Notes: generated by a model not told the origin, from the letters alone. DNA of 14,135 nt from Deltaproteobacteria bacterium (GCA_021159445.1 JAGGRV010000195.1:1-14135); one strand, 5' to 3'; counted from the stretch's first letter, positions 7,819-14,135 are shown. Program-made: numbers and translations.

Positions 7819-8212
7819 TTCCCCTTTCATCCCTTTTCACAAAATGACCATGGGAAAATATTTTTGTCTTACAACGCATTAAATAATCAGAAAAAGGAGG
7901 ATTTTTACCCCCTTGCCCCTGGATATTTTCCAGTTGTTCAAGTGAGTTATGATCTACAATTTTTGTCAATAAAGATATCTGATTACTCGAGACACCAATC
8001 ACCAAGATATCCCCCAATACCTCGATCAACATGATACTGTTCTTAGGTCCCAAATATTGAGTAGACAAGATTTTCATCAATCCATCATTTATTACTCCTG
8101 TTCTCTTCATAGCCTTTTTGAGCAAGTATATAGTTATAAGCATGATACCCAAGGTAACGGCAAGAGCCGATACCATTTTCAGAAAAGATGGAAATAAATC
8201 CGGTGAATTCAT
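7811..8212 (-). CDS. fliO: FliO, assembly factor for the FliP complex
   Basis: A 133-residue protein with one membrane helix near the N-terminus (about 9-31), then a basic KKAMKR stretch and a small cytoplasmic domain. The segment LSTQYLGPKNSIMLIEVLGDILVIGVS is the recognisable FliO core. FliO helps FliP oligomerise and is not part of the mature channel. It begins 82 bp after fliN and overlaps fliP at its 3' end. FliO is poorly conserved, so position and the core motif carry the assignment. Confidence 0.9.
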   Translation of the reverse strand: MNSPDLFPSFLKMVSALAVTLGIMLITIYLLKKAMKRTGVINDGLMKILSTQYLGPKNSIMLIEVLGDILVIGVSSNQISLLTKIVDHNSLEQLENIQGQGGKNPPFSDYLMRCKTKIFSHGHFVKRDERGNV

Positions 8213-8238
8213 GATATATCAAGCCTTGCCATGATTGG

Positions 8239-8269
8239 TTGAAATTGGAAATTTAATTTCCAATTTCAA
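8239..8269. repeat. 31-bp perfect palindrome between fliN and fliO
   Basis: TTGAAATTGGAAATT and its exact reverse complement meet around a single T, giving a perfect 15-bp stem. It lies in the 82-bp fliN-fliO gap, 27 bp upstream of the fliO start. A true RNA hairpin would need a few unpaired bases at the tip. It has no U tract. It may be a repeat-family insertion, a cruciform or a processing site. Confidence 0.7.
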
Positions 8270-8294
8270 GTTTCAAGCCGTAAACGCCTACCAA

Positions 8295-8945
8295 TTATTT
8301 AAGTTTATCAATTCTCTCAGCAGCAGAAACAACATCCATCAATCTAACTCCAAACTTTTCATTAACTACAACCACTTCACCCTTAGCAATCAACCTATTA
8401 TTGACAAAAATATCCATAGGTTCCCCTGCAAGTTTCGTTAACTCTATAACTGAACCTTGTGCTAATTGAAGAAGTTTACCTATCAACATCTTGCCTCTAC
8501 CCAGCTCAACAGTCACTGTAATAGGAATATCCAAGATGAAGTCCAAATCCAGTGACGACCCCTTCGTCTCACTTTTTTTTATCCTTTCAAAGTTAACACT
8601 GCAGGCCTCTTTTTTTGCAGTTGGCTGCTTCGCCTCCTCCAGTTCATTCTGAACATCGTCCCAGCCAATATCTTCATCCGGTTTTGTCTCTTTTAGGTTA
8701 ACGTTAACGCTGCTGGCCTCCTTTTCCGCAGTTGGCTGCTTCGCCTCCTCCAGTTCATTCTGAACATCGTCCCAGCCAATATCTTCATCCGGTTTTGTCT
8801 CTTTTAGGTTAACGTTAACGCTGCTGGCCTCCTTTTCCGCAGTTGGCTGCTTCGCCTCCTCCAGTTCATTCTGAACATCGTCCCAGCCAATATCTTCATC
8901 CGGTTTTGTCTCTTTTACTTCTTCAATTAAGTCATTCTGTCCCAT
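8295..8945 (-). CDS. fliN: FliN, C-ring switch protein with a triplicated acidic N-terminus
   Basis: A 216-residue FliN, longer than the usual 100-140. The C-terminal SpoA-type core (about 132-216) is standard: LDFILDIPITVTVELGRGKM, LAQGSVIEL, LAGEPMDIFVN, GEVVVVNEKFGVR. FliN forms the lower C-ring with FliM and binds FliH. The N-terminal region is three tandem copies of a 37-residue unit starting at 11, 48 and 85, each with KETKPDEDIGWDDVQNELEE. The GWDDVQNELEEAK part resembles the single short motif near the N-terminus of enterobacterial FliN (DDLWAEALSEQ, from memory). The gene starts 13 bp after fliM. Confidence 0.95.
   Translation of the reverse strand: MGQNDLIEEVKETKPDEDIGWDDVQNELEEAKQPTAEKEASSVNVNLKETKPDEDIGWDDVQNELEEAKQPTAEKEASSVNVNLKETKPDEDIGWDDVQNELEEAKQPTAKKEACSVNFERIKKSETKGSSLDLDFILDIPITVTVELGRGKMLIGKLLQLAQGSVIELTKLAGEPMDIFVNNRLIAKGEVVVVNEKFGVRLMDVVSAAERIDKLK
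8584..8916. repeat. Three 111-bp tandem repeats inside fliN
   Basis: The units 8695-8805 and 8806-8916 are identical at the DNA level. The third, 8584-8694, is near-identical over its 5'-sense part (about 8604-8694) and diverges at the end next to the FliN core. The period is a multiple of three, so gain or loss of a unit keeps the frame. Identity at the DNA level, third codon positions included, indicates recent duplication or ongoing conversion. Confidence 0.95.
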
Positions 8946-8958
8946 ATAGATGCACCTT

Positions 8959-9936
8959 TTACTGCGTAATAGTAAATTCTGATATCTCTACTGCCTGGTT
9001 CCCTTTATATATTCCTGGTTTTCCCCTAAATTTAATGACATCTTCTATATAAACATCCAGATCATCAGTGTAGCAATGATCCAAGGTAATCACATCCCCA
9101 TCCTTCAAGCTTATAATCTCCCTTCCAGTCACCTCCGTTCTACCCAGCTCGACGATCAAGTCCACTTCTGATAATTTAAGAGCCTTTTCAAATTTAGTCT
9201 CCCAATCTTTATTACCCCCGAGTGTTTCATCCTTATAAGTTCCCTGTAGTTTTTCCTTGATTGGCTCTATCATTGAATAAGGCATGCATAAAGTTATTGT
9301 GCCTGTAGAAAATCCTAAATCGATCTCAAAATTTATAACAACCGCGACATCTGTGGGTACCATAATTTGTGCAAATTGGGGATTAATTTCAGATCTCAGA
9401 TAGACAACATCGGGGTCTATAATTGGTTTCCATACCTTCTCAAGATCTGACAATGCGCTCAAAATAACTCTTTTTATGAGATTGTTTTCTATAGTTGTAA
9501 AATCTCTTCCCTCGATTTTAAACGTCTCCCGCCCGGATCCGCCGAACATGATATCAACCAATGCAAACATGACTTGTGATTCAACAATAAATACTGAGCT
9601 ACCCCTTAATGGATCCATTTTAAATACATGCAAGCTCGCAGGCAAAGGGATACCTTTCATAAATTCCACGTACTTGAGCATATCCACAGACATGACATTC
9701 ACATTGACAATCCTTTTTAACAATGATGATAGGGTGGTCCCGAACATCCTGGCGAACTTTTCAGTTATCATCTCCAGGACCGGCATCCTCTCTCTTACGA
9801 CTCTATCTTGACTGGTTAAATCGTATGTTTGAGTTTCTGAATCCTCAGAGATTTCCTCTTGTTCTGTTTCAATCTCTCCCCCTGATATCCCGTTTAAGAG
9901 AGCGTTTACCTCTTCCTGTGATAATACCTGGGACAT
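8959..9936 (-). CDS. fliM: FliM, flagellar switch protein
   Basis: A 325-residue switch protein linking FliG to FliN in the C-ring and receiving phosphorylated CheY. The CheY-binding N-terminal motif is present as LSQEEVNALLNGI (5-17), followed by an acidic linker. The middle CheC-like domain (about 45-235) includes DQDRVVRER-like and FEIDLG segments, and the C-terminal SpoA domain (about 245-325) has VDLIVELGRTEVTGREI. Length and domain order are normal. The preceding gap to fliL is 213 bp and filled with inverted arrays, whereas fliN follows after 13 bp. Confidence 0.96.
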   Translation of the reverse strand: MSQVLSQEEVNALLNGISGGEIETEQEEISEDSETQTYDLTSQDRVVRERMPVLEMITEKFARMFGTTLSSLLKRIVNVNVMSVDMLKYVEFMKGIPLPASLHVFKMDPLRGSSVFIVESQVMFALVDIMFGGSGRETFKIEGRDFTTIENNLIKRVILSALSDLEKVWKPIIDPDVVYLRSEINPQFAQIMVPTDVAVVINFEIDLGFSTGTITLCMPYSMIEPIKEKLQGTYKDETLGGNKDWETKFEKALKLSEVDLIVELGRTEVTGREIISLKDGDVITLDHCYTDDLDVYIEDVIKFRGKPGIYKGNQAVEISEFTITQ

Positions 9937-9967
9937 TTATGTGCTCCGTTTTGATTTTACTAGACAA

Positions 9968-10143
9968 ATTGAGCTATTAGCCTTTAGCAGTTAGCTATTA
10001 GTTTAATGATTATCGGTCTGCCGTCCTGACAAGCAGGATATTTTACTATTACAAACTTTCACCCATTAAGTGTTATTTCTAATTAACGTAATGCTTTGAT
10101 TGTTCAAAGCTAAACGCTAATGGCTAACAGCTAATCGCTCAAT
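9968..10143. repeat. Inverted TTAGC-type arrays between fliL and fliM
   Basis: A 34-bp array at 9968-10001, built of TTAGC units about 7 bp apart, matches the reverse complement of 10110-10143 in 26 of 34 positions. Both outer ends carry a perfect ATTGAGC/GCTCAAT. The 108 bp between them has no gene but holds a perfect 7-bp hairpin, GCTTTGA with TCAAAGC (10093-10110), and a small CCTG/CAGG hairpin near 10025. The whole unit fills almost all of the fliL-fliM gap, like a small inserted element with inverted ends. Confidence 0.75.
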
Positions 10144-10149
10144 CCAGGT

Positions 10150-10656
10150 CTATTGTATAATAAATTCGGTAAAGTAAACTTTTGTAATTTGATCCTTGTC
10201 AAGATAGTTATTCACGCGTATGGCAATTTCATCTCTAAGACGTTGTTTTCCTACAAAGCCTACTATTTCTTTATATTTTTTTGAAGAAAGGAGATCCAAA
10301 AGGCCGTCCATTATTTCCGGCTTTAATGAATCTAATTCCGATATACAATCTTCATTAGATACTTCTAGTTGAATTGTGATCTTCAAATACCTTTCACCAT
10401 TATTATCCATCAAATTTACGATAATGCTATCTATAGGCCAAATGGCCTTCTTTACCTGAACCGTTTGTTCGACTTCCTCTTCAGGAGGCTCGGAAAAGTG
10501 AGTCCTATAGTACCACCACCCCCCAAAACCCGCTGCCCCCAAAATTACAATCACAACGGCCATTATAATCCACTTCAGGAACGGCAAACTTTTCTTTGAA
10601 TCCTTTTCTACAGCAGATTCTTCTTGCTCTTCTTCTTTGATCTCTTCTTCAGCCAT
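10150..10656 (-). CDS. fliL: FliL, flagellar stator-associated protein
   Basis: A 168-residue protein: an acidic/basic cytoplasmic tail, one membrane helix (about 27-48), then a periplasmic FliL domain with YLKITIQLEVS and the C-terminal DQITKVYFTEFIIQ, which is typical of the family. FliL rings surround stator units and support torque at high load. The ATG overlaps the end of motB2 by 8 bp (ATGGCTGA is shared), so the two are likely translationally coupled, consistent with joint action at the stator. Confidence 0.95.
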   Translation of the reverse strand: MAEEEIKEEEQEESAVEKDSKKSLPFLKWIIMAVVIVILGAAGFGGWWYYRTHFSEPPEEEVEQTVQVKKAIWPIDSIIVNLMDNNGERYLKITIQLEVSNEDCISELDSLKPEIMDGLLDLLSSKKYKEIVGFVGKQRLRDEIAIRVNNYLDKDQITKVYFTEFIIQ

Positions 10657-11344
10657 TGAATTCCCTTATTAAGGTCAAAATGATCCCCACCCTCCTGTTA
10701 AGTTCCCTGTTATGGTCACTCACATTTGGATAGAGGGGCTTTGAATCTCCATAACCTGCGGCAGAAAGCCTTTCCGGAGAGATGTTGCCTTTAGAAATGA
10801 AATACTTAACAACGTTTACAGCTCGAGCCACTGAAAGTTCCCAGTTGGATGGAAAACGTTTGTTCTCTATCGGGACATCATCTGTATGCCCTTCCACCCT
10901 TATTTGACAATCAGTTTTTTGGAGAATAGAAGATAAATTTTTAAGAGCAGAATAATTTTTCTCTTCAATTTCGGACATACCTGTTTTGAAAAACAACTTT
11001 TCCTTCAAAATAACGGAAACTCCTCCTTCAATTACCTCTGCATCCATATTGCCTATCTTGTCTATATGCTCGGCTAATTCTCTCTTTTTTTCGCGAAAGC
11101 TTGCGCCTCGATTCCCCATGGGAATGATAAAGGGCTCGAAAACTTTTATACCAACCTTTTCCTCAAAACTTAACATTCCGAAGGCGTTATTTATTGCATA
11201 AACTGCTTCCGTCACTTTGGCCACATCAAGTTTCGACATTGAAAGGACTAAAACAAAGAATGTAAGGAGCAGAGTCACCATATCGTTAAAGGTAGCTAAC
11301 CATTTACCCCCTTTCTCATCTGAATCTTTAGAATTCTTCTTCAA
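10649..11344 (-). CDS. motB: MotB/PomB-type stator protein, with the ion-binding Asp
   Basis: A 231-residue stator B subunit. The single membrane helix (about 17-36) contains the essential ion-carrying residue, Asp21, in WLATFNDMVTLLLTFFVLVL. This resembles PomB-type helices more than E. coli MotB, so sodium coupling is possible but not provable here. The OmpA-like peptidoglycan-binding domain (about 110-228) has VEGHTDDVPIENKRFPSNWE, LSVARAVNV and LNRRVGI. It lies 14 bp after motB1 and overlaps fliL. The two motB genes share long stretches in the OmpA domain and look like an old tandem duplication. Confidence 0.93.
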   Translation of the reverse strand: MKKNSKDSDEKGGKWLATFNDMVTLLLTFFVLVLSMSKLDVAKVTEAVYAINNAFGMLSFEEKVGIKVFEPFIIPMGNRGASFREKKRELAEHIDKIGNMDAEVIEGGVSVILKEKLFFKTGMSEIEEKNYSALKNLSSILQKTDCQIRVEGHTDDVPIENKRFPSNWELSVARAVNVVKYFISKGNISPERLSAAGYGDSKPLYPNVSDHNRELNRRVGIILTLIREFNG

Positions 11345-11358
11345 TTAATAGCTCGATA

Positions 11359-12108
11359 TCAATTCAATTCTTGATTTTTCTGCAATTCAAAACATATCTC
11401 AACCCTTCGGTTTTTCTGCCTGCCCTCAGGCGTATCATTCGATTCGACAGGATGGTATTGGCTGAATCCAATGGCAGCCAACCTTTCCGAAGAAATTTTC
11501 TTCTTAAGAAAATATCGCAGGACATTTACCGCCCGGGCCGTTGACAATTCCCAATTTGATGGAAATTCAGGGGTATTTATCGGAACGTCATCCGTATATC
11601 CTTCAACTCTTATAAAAAAAGGATCTTTTAGCGCTATTGTAATTATTTGATCAAGATAAGGATATGCCTCTCTAGTCACTGTAGCCAGTCCTGGGGCAAA
11701 CAATACATTAGCTCCAAAATTAACCTTAAATCCTTTATCAATCCACTCTATATCAACGGATTCACCCCATATCATTCCTTCGTAATGTTTTTTTAATAAT
11801 TGTATAGTTGACTCAATAGAAGCTTTCTCAGCTTCTGTAATATCTGATGTGGATAACGCTATACTATTACCCCCGGTGCATACCGGATTTTCTACAATAA
11901 GATTAGTTGGCAAACCCGTACTATACTTTTTTGAAGATCCTCCATAGCCACGAGTAAAGTTTGTCACTTTTCCACCATCAATAGTTGAATAAGATACAAG
12001 CAGGGCAAACAAGGCCACCAAAATCAGCACGAGAGAACAATATATTGACTCCCACCCAGCAGCAGATACCTCTTTTTCCCCTTTTTTCTTTTTAGATTCA
12101 TGATTCAT
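11359..12108 (-). CDS. MotB-like stator protein lacking the ion-binding Asp
   Basis: A 249-residue MotB paralogue. It has a basic N-terminus, one membrane helix (about 20-40) and an OmpA-like domain (about 128-245) with VEGYTDDVPINTPEFPSNWE, LSTARAVNV and KNRRVEI, so peptidoglycan binding looks intact. Aligning its helix on the shared Trp and the Ser-x-Ser end with the neighbouring MotB places Ser25 where that protein has the ion-carrying Asp21. No acidic residue lies within the helix; Glu20 is at its start. The gene begins 2 bp after motA. It may pair with motB2 in a mixed stator, or act as a structural or MotY-like partner. Confidence 0.88.
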   Translation of the reverse strand: MNHESKKKKGEKEVSAAGWESIYCSLVLILVALFALLVSYSTIDGGKVTNFTRGYGGSSKKYSTGLPTNLIVENPVCTGGNSIALSTSDITEAEKASIESTIQLLKKHYEGMIWGESVDIEWIDKGFKVNFGANVLFAPGLATVTREAYPYLDQIITIALKDPFFIRVEGYTDDVPINTPEFPSNWELSTARAVNVLRYFLKKKISSERLAAIGFSQYHPVESNDTPEGRQKNRRVEICFELQKNQELN

Positions 12109-12110
12109 CC

Positions 12111-12872
12111 CTAAAAAACCGACTTCCTTTCCTTCGGAGATACAAATGAATGAAGCTTCTGTTCTAACATCCTTGGATTATCTCCCGACTGGACAGATAA
12201 GACACCACTCATAATTAATTGTTTCGTGGCAAGTTCCTGAGCACTTCGCGTCCTTAGCTTGCCGGAAATAGGAATGAAGATCAAATTTGCTAAAATAACG
12301 CCATAAAAGGTGGTAATAAGGGCCACTGCCATAGACGGACCTATGGAACTTGGATCATCCATCTGCATCAACATCTTTACTAATCCAATCAATGTTCCTA
12401 TCATCCCCATAGCTGGTGCAAAATTCCCCATTGTCATAAATATCTCTGCACCCAATCTATGCCTCTCCTCGATGTACTCAACTTCCGTATCAAGGAGCTC
12501 GGACAGTTTGGCTGGTTCAATACCATCTATCATTAATGTCATTCCTTTAACAAAAAAGGGGTCCTTGATATCTTTCAGCGTCTTCTCTAAACCTAATATC
12601 CCTTCGCGACGGGAGACTTTTGACATCTCTATCAACATCTCCATAATCTTTTCAGTTTTTACCTTCTCACTGAAAAATGCGTTCTTTGCTACTTTTATTA
12701 CCCCAAGGACATCCGAGATAGGATAATTGATTAATGTAGCACCCATAGTACCGCCACAGACAATCATTACAGATGGTGCGTTTATAAATGCACCCAATCC
12801 GCCGCCAATACTCATGGCAATGATCACAAGACCAAAACCACTTACAATTCCTAAAAGTGTTCCCAGATCCAT
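12111..12872 (-). CDS. motA: MotA/PomA stator protein
   Basis: A 253-residue stator A subunit with four membrane helices (about 4-22, 32-50, 148-170, 182-203). The cytoplasmic loop carries the charged FliG-contacting stretch SRREGILGLE (87-96). The two conserved prolines at the channel helices are present (Pro153 in NFAPAMGMIGTLIGL, Pro201 in FIPISGKL). The length and the GLEKTL/DPFFVKGM features fit the PomA-like group. The gene is followed after 2 bp by motB1. The upstream 384 bp is repeat-filled, and I see no convincing sigma-54 or sigma-28 promoter there. Confidence 0.95.
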   Translation of the reverse strand: MDLGTLLGIVSGFGLVIIAMSIGGGLGAFINAPSVMIVCGGTMGATLINYPISDVLGVIKVAKNAFFSEKVKTEKIMEMLIEMSKVSRREGILGLEKTLKDIKDPFFVKGMTLMIDGIEPAKLSELLDTEVEYIEERHRLGAEIFMTMGNFAPAMGMIGTLIGLVKMLMQMDDPSSIGPSMAVALITTFYGVILANLIFIPISGKLRTRSAQELATKQLIMSGVLSVQSGDNPRMLEQKLHSFVSPKERKSVF

Positions 12873-13180
12873 TTAATAAATTACCCTATAGGGGTTCAAA
12901 GGTTCAGAGTTCAAAGGTTCAGGCATAAACCTGACGCACCATCCTCCCAGCTACTTCGTTTTTGAGAAGAGCAAATACTGTACCAAACGTAACCGTTCAG
13001 GGATTCAGGGTTTACCGAAAACCTGTCTGCCATGACTCCGGCATAGGCAGGCGTGGCAGTAAAAGCCTCTCACACTCCCAGGTGCTTGGTAGACTCTTGC
13101 AGGGTTTCGATTGAGGGCAAAAAGGAAAGGATTCTTGACGAGACGTCATTAATTTGACGTTCAGAAGATACGTTTTGAAA
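12873..13180. other. Gene-free region upstream of motA with short repeats
   Basis: No credible gene is visible. The 14-bp motif GTTCAAAGGTTCAG occurs twice in tandem (12894-12907 and 12909-12922). A bulged hairpin built on CTGCC...GGCAG lies around 13027-13050. An ACGTCA/TGACGT inverted repeat with a 6-bp centre lies at 13143-13160. A short open frame over 13012-13239 only translates repeats. A degenerate relative of the miniature element occupies 12989-13118. Confidence 0.6.
12989..13118 (+). repeat. Degenerate relative of the 146-bp MITE
   Basis: It begins GTAACCGTTCA, identical to the first 11 bases of the element at 56. After about 70 unrelated bases, positions 13070-13118 align without gaps to 65-113 of that element at about 70% identity, sharing TCACACTCCC and TTGCAGGGTTTC. 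No matching right end is visible. It looks like an old copy, or a sister family, broken by another insertion. Confidence 0.55.
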
Positions 13181-13710
13181 GATGAACGTCCAACATCGAA
13201 CATCCAACATCCAACATCGAATGAAAAACGGATATACAATACCGAATACTCAACGGCTATTTCTGTCTTTTTTCAGCCGTTTTGATACTCGTAACAAAAA
13301 ACTTAATTAATTCTTCTGTTTCCTCTAAAATATCATTTAGTAGTTCAGGTTTTTTAATTAATGGTACACAGTGAATGAGTTTTAACCATCTCTTGGTCTC
13401 CCTAAGTTCCTTTAATGAGATACGAAGCTTATGGATAAAATCCTTTGGGGACTCCGCTGCCTGGGCTTCACCGTGGTTTGGATAAGGCGAAGTTCCCGAT
13501 CTTAACAATTGGCCCGCAACATGGTTGCCTGCTCTGGTATTTGGTAGCTGTTCAACGATCTTTATGATTCGGACCGAATACTCGAGCAGCCTTTCTTCCA
13601 AATCATAAGTCTTTATCTTTTCCCACTCGATGTTGGATGTTCATCTTTTCAGCAATTCATCTTTTCCCATTCGATGTTGGATGTTCGATGTTGGATGTTC
13701 GATGTTCATC
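13181..13710. mobile_element. Putative cassette: 43-bp inverted repeats around a four-helix-bundle gene
   Basis: Positions 13181-13223 and 13668-13710 are inverted copies (39 of 43 positions match) built from a short GATGTTSGATGTTS motif, with outer ends GATGAAC and GTTCATC. They enclose the small gene at 13257-13616. The right arm stops 6 bp from the flgE stop codon. Next to that gene's 5' end, 13614-13642 and 13658-13686 form a 29-bp direct repeat with two mismatches. No target duplication was found. That this is a mobile unit is inference from its symmetry and from its position inside a flagellar operon. Confidence 0.6.
13257..13616 (-). CDS. Four-helix-bundle protein of the 23S rRNA IVS (S23-like) family
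   Basis: About 119 residues, recognised by EERLLEYSVRIIKIVEQLPN, then HVAGQLLRSGTSPYPNHGEA, ESPKDFIHKLRISLKELRET and KRWLKLI. The family was first noticed in 23S rRNA intervening sequences and is widespread as solitary genes; its biochemical role is unknown, and the related Avd proteins act with diversity-generating retroelements. No reverse transcriptase is visible here. The start is odd: KTYDLEERLLE normally follows Met, but that codon is ATA (13614-13616), and in the adjacent 29-bp repeat the equivalent codon is ATG. The first standard start is TTG at 13601 (114 residues), without a clear ribosome site. It may be weakly expressed or decaying. Confidence 0.8.
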   Translation of the reverse strand: MKTYDLEERLLEYSVRIIKIVEQLPNTRAGNHVAGQLLRSGTSPYPNHGEAQAAESPKDFIHKLRISLKELRETKRWLKLIHCVPLIKKPELLNDILEETEELIKFFVTSIKTAEKRQK

Positions 13711-13716
13711 AGTCCA

Positions 13717-14135
13717 TTACCTCTTAATATTCATGAGTTCAGACAGCATTTGATCAGTAGTTGTGACGACCTTGGCACTGGCTTGATATGCCTTTTGAGC
13801 AGTAATCATGTTGATAAATTCTGTAGCAATATCGGCATTCGACATCTCAAGTGAGTTGGGACTGATCCCGCCCAATCCGCCTGTCCCGGGTTTATTTATG
13901 AGCGCATCGCCCGAACTCACCGTAGCAGCGAACAGACTGGATCCCATCTTCTTCAATCCCAATGTATTTGTAAATTTCGCCAGGGCAATCTGTCCTATTC
14001 CCGCAGACTGTCCGTTTGTGAAGAAACCATCAATGACCCCATCGTCTCCAATTGACAGACTCTGCAATTCACCTGAGGCCCAACCATCACTGACAAGGGA
14101 CCTGTTAACCGATGGGCTGGCATAGCCTGTCATTA
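13717..14135 (-). CDS. flgE: FlgE, flagellar hook protein, C-terminal part only
   Basis: At least 138 residues of the C-terminal part; the 5' end lies beyond the window. Diagnostic features are the hook segment SDGWASGELQSLSIGDDGVI, GQIALAKFTNTLGLKK, SGDALINKPGTGG, and the C-terminal LEMSNADIATEFINMITAQK, then AYQASAKVVTTTDQMLSELM. The last forms the D0 coiled-coil helix shared by rod and hook proteins. Length of the tail and the ending (NIKR) fit FlgE better than FlgG or FlgF. The ATG at 14133 is internal, not the start. The gene is separated from motA by 844 bp filled by the repeat cassette and repeats. Confidence 0.93.
   Translation of the reverse strand, partial: MTGYASPSVNRSLVSDGWASGELQSLSIGDDGVIDGFFTNGQSAGIGQIALAKFTNTLGLKKMGSSLFAATVSSGDALINKPGTGGLGGISPNSLEMSNADIATEFINMITAQKAYQASAKVVTTTDQMLSELMNIKR

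Noticed and set aside
8584..8916. Tandem repeats considered as a CRISPR-like array
   Set aside because: Units of 111 bp are contiguous with no spacers, in frame, and encode part of FliN.
11359..12108. motB1 as a pseudogene
   Set aside because: The frame is intact over 249 residues, the peptidoglycan-binding motifs are conserved, and the gene is tightly spaced between motA and motB2. Loss of one Asp in an otherwise maintained gene suggests a changed role.
13012..13239. 75-residue open frame on the minus strand (FDVGCWMFDVG-type start)
   Set aside because: It only translates the repeat array and the degenerate element, has no recognisable domain and no supporting ribosome site.
13252..13281. 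AACGGCT/AGCCGTT hairpin at the end of the four-helix-bundle gene as a terminator
   Set aside because: The loop is 16 nt and there is no U tract in the sense direction. Only a short T run follows on the opposite strand, where no gene ends.
13181..13710. GATGTT-based arrays considered as a CRISPR or iteron origin
   Set aside because: Units are short, directly abutting and arranged as inverted flanks around a gene, with no spacers, cas genes or replication gene nearby.

Overview
The window is one long stretch of a polar-type flagellar locus. Every gene lies on the minus strand, so transcription runs from the right end to the left end. The order is flgE (3' end only), a small four-helix-bundle gene, motA, two motB paralogues, fliL, fliM, fliN, fliO, fliP, fliQ, fliR, flhB, flhA, flhF, flhG, and the first codons of a further gene that by synteny is probably fliA. 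This order, with flhF-flhG next to flhA, is typical of Desulfobacterota (former Deltaproteobacteria) and some neighbouring phyla. The moderate-to-low GC and the intergenic repeat families fit that group. This is inference; there is no rRNA or other marker gene here.

Right part (about 10150-14135): the hook protein FlgE, then the stator genes motA, motB1 and motB2 and the stator/C-ring accessory gene fliL. Middle (8295-9936): C-ring/switch genes fliM and fliN. Left-middle (2259-8212): the membrane export gate, fliO/P/Q/R, flhB and flhA. Left (1-2269): flhF and flhG, the SRP-like GTPase and MinD-like ATPase that set the place and number of flagella. Many junctions overlap by 8-11 bp or have gaps of 2-37 bp, which suggests an operon with translational coupling.

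The unusual feature is how much foreign or repeated DNA sits in the few loose junctions. Two identical 146-bp miniature elements lie in opposite orientation at 56-201 and 6599-6744. Each has a perfect 8-bp target duplication and imperfect terminal inverted repeats beginning GTAA, which points to IS66-family transposition. The left copy supplies flhG with a new stop codon; removing it in silico restores an older reading frame with ten more codons that overlaps the start of the next gene. Other junctions hold a cassette of 43-bp inverted repeats around an IVS/S23-like four-helix-bundle gene (13181-13710), inverted TTAGC arrays (fliL-fliM), a 31-bp perfect palindrome (fliN-fliO) and strong hairpins (fliR-flhB).

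Within proteins, three points deserve attention. The first MotB paralogue has Ser where the ion-carrying Asp should be. FliN carries three tandem copies of a 37-residue acidic N-terminal unit, two of them identical in DNA. FlhB has NPTY in place of the autocleavage motif NPTH.
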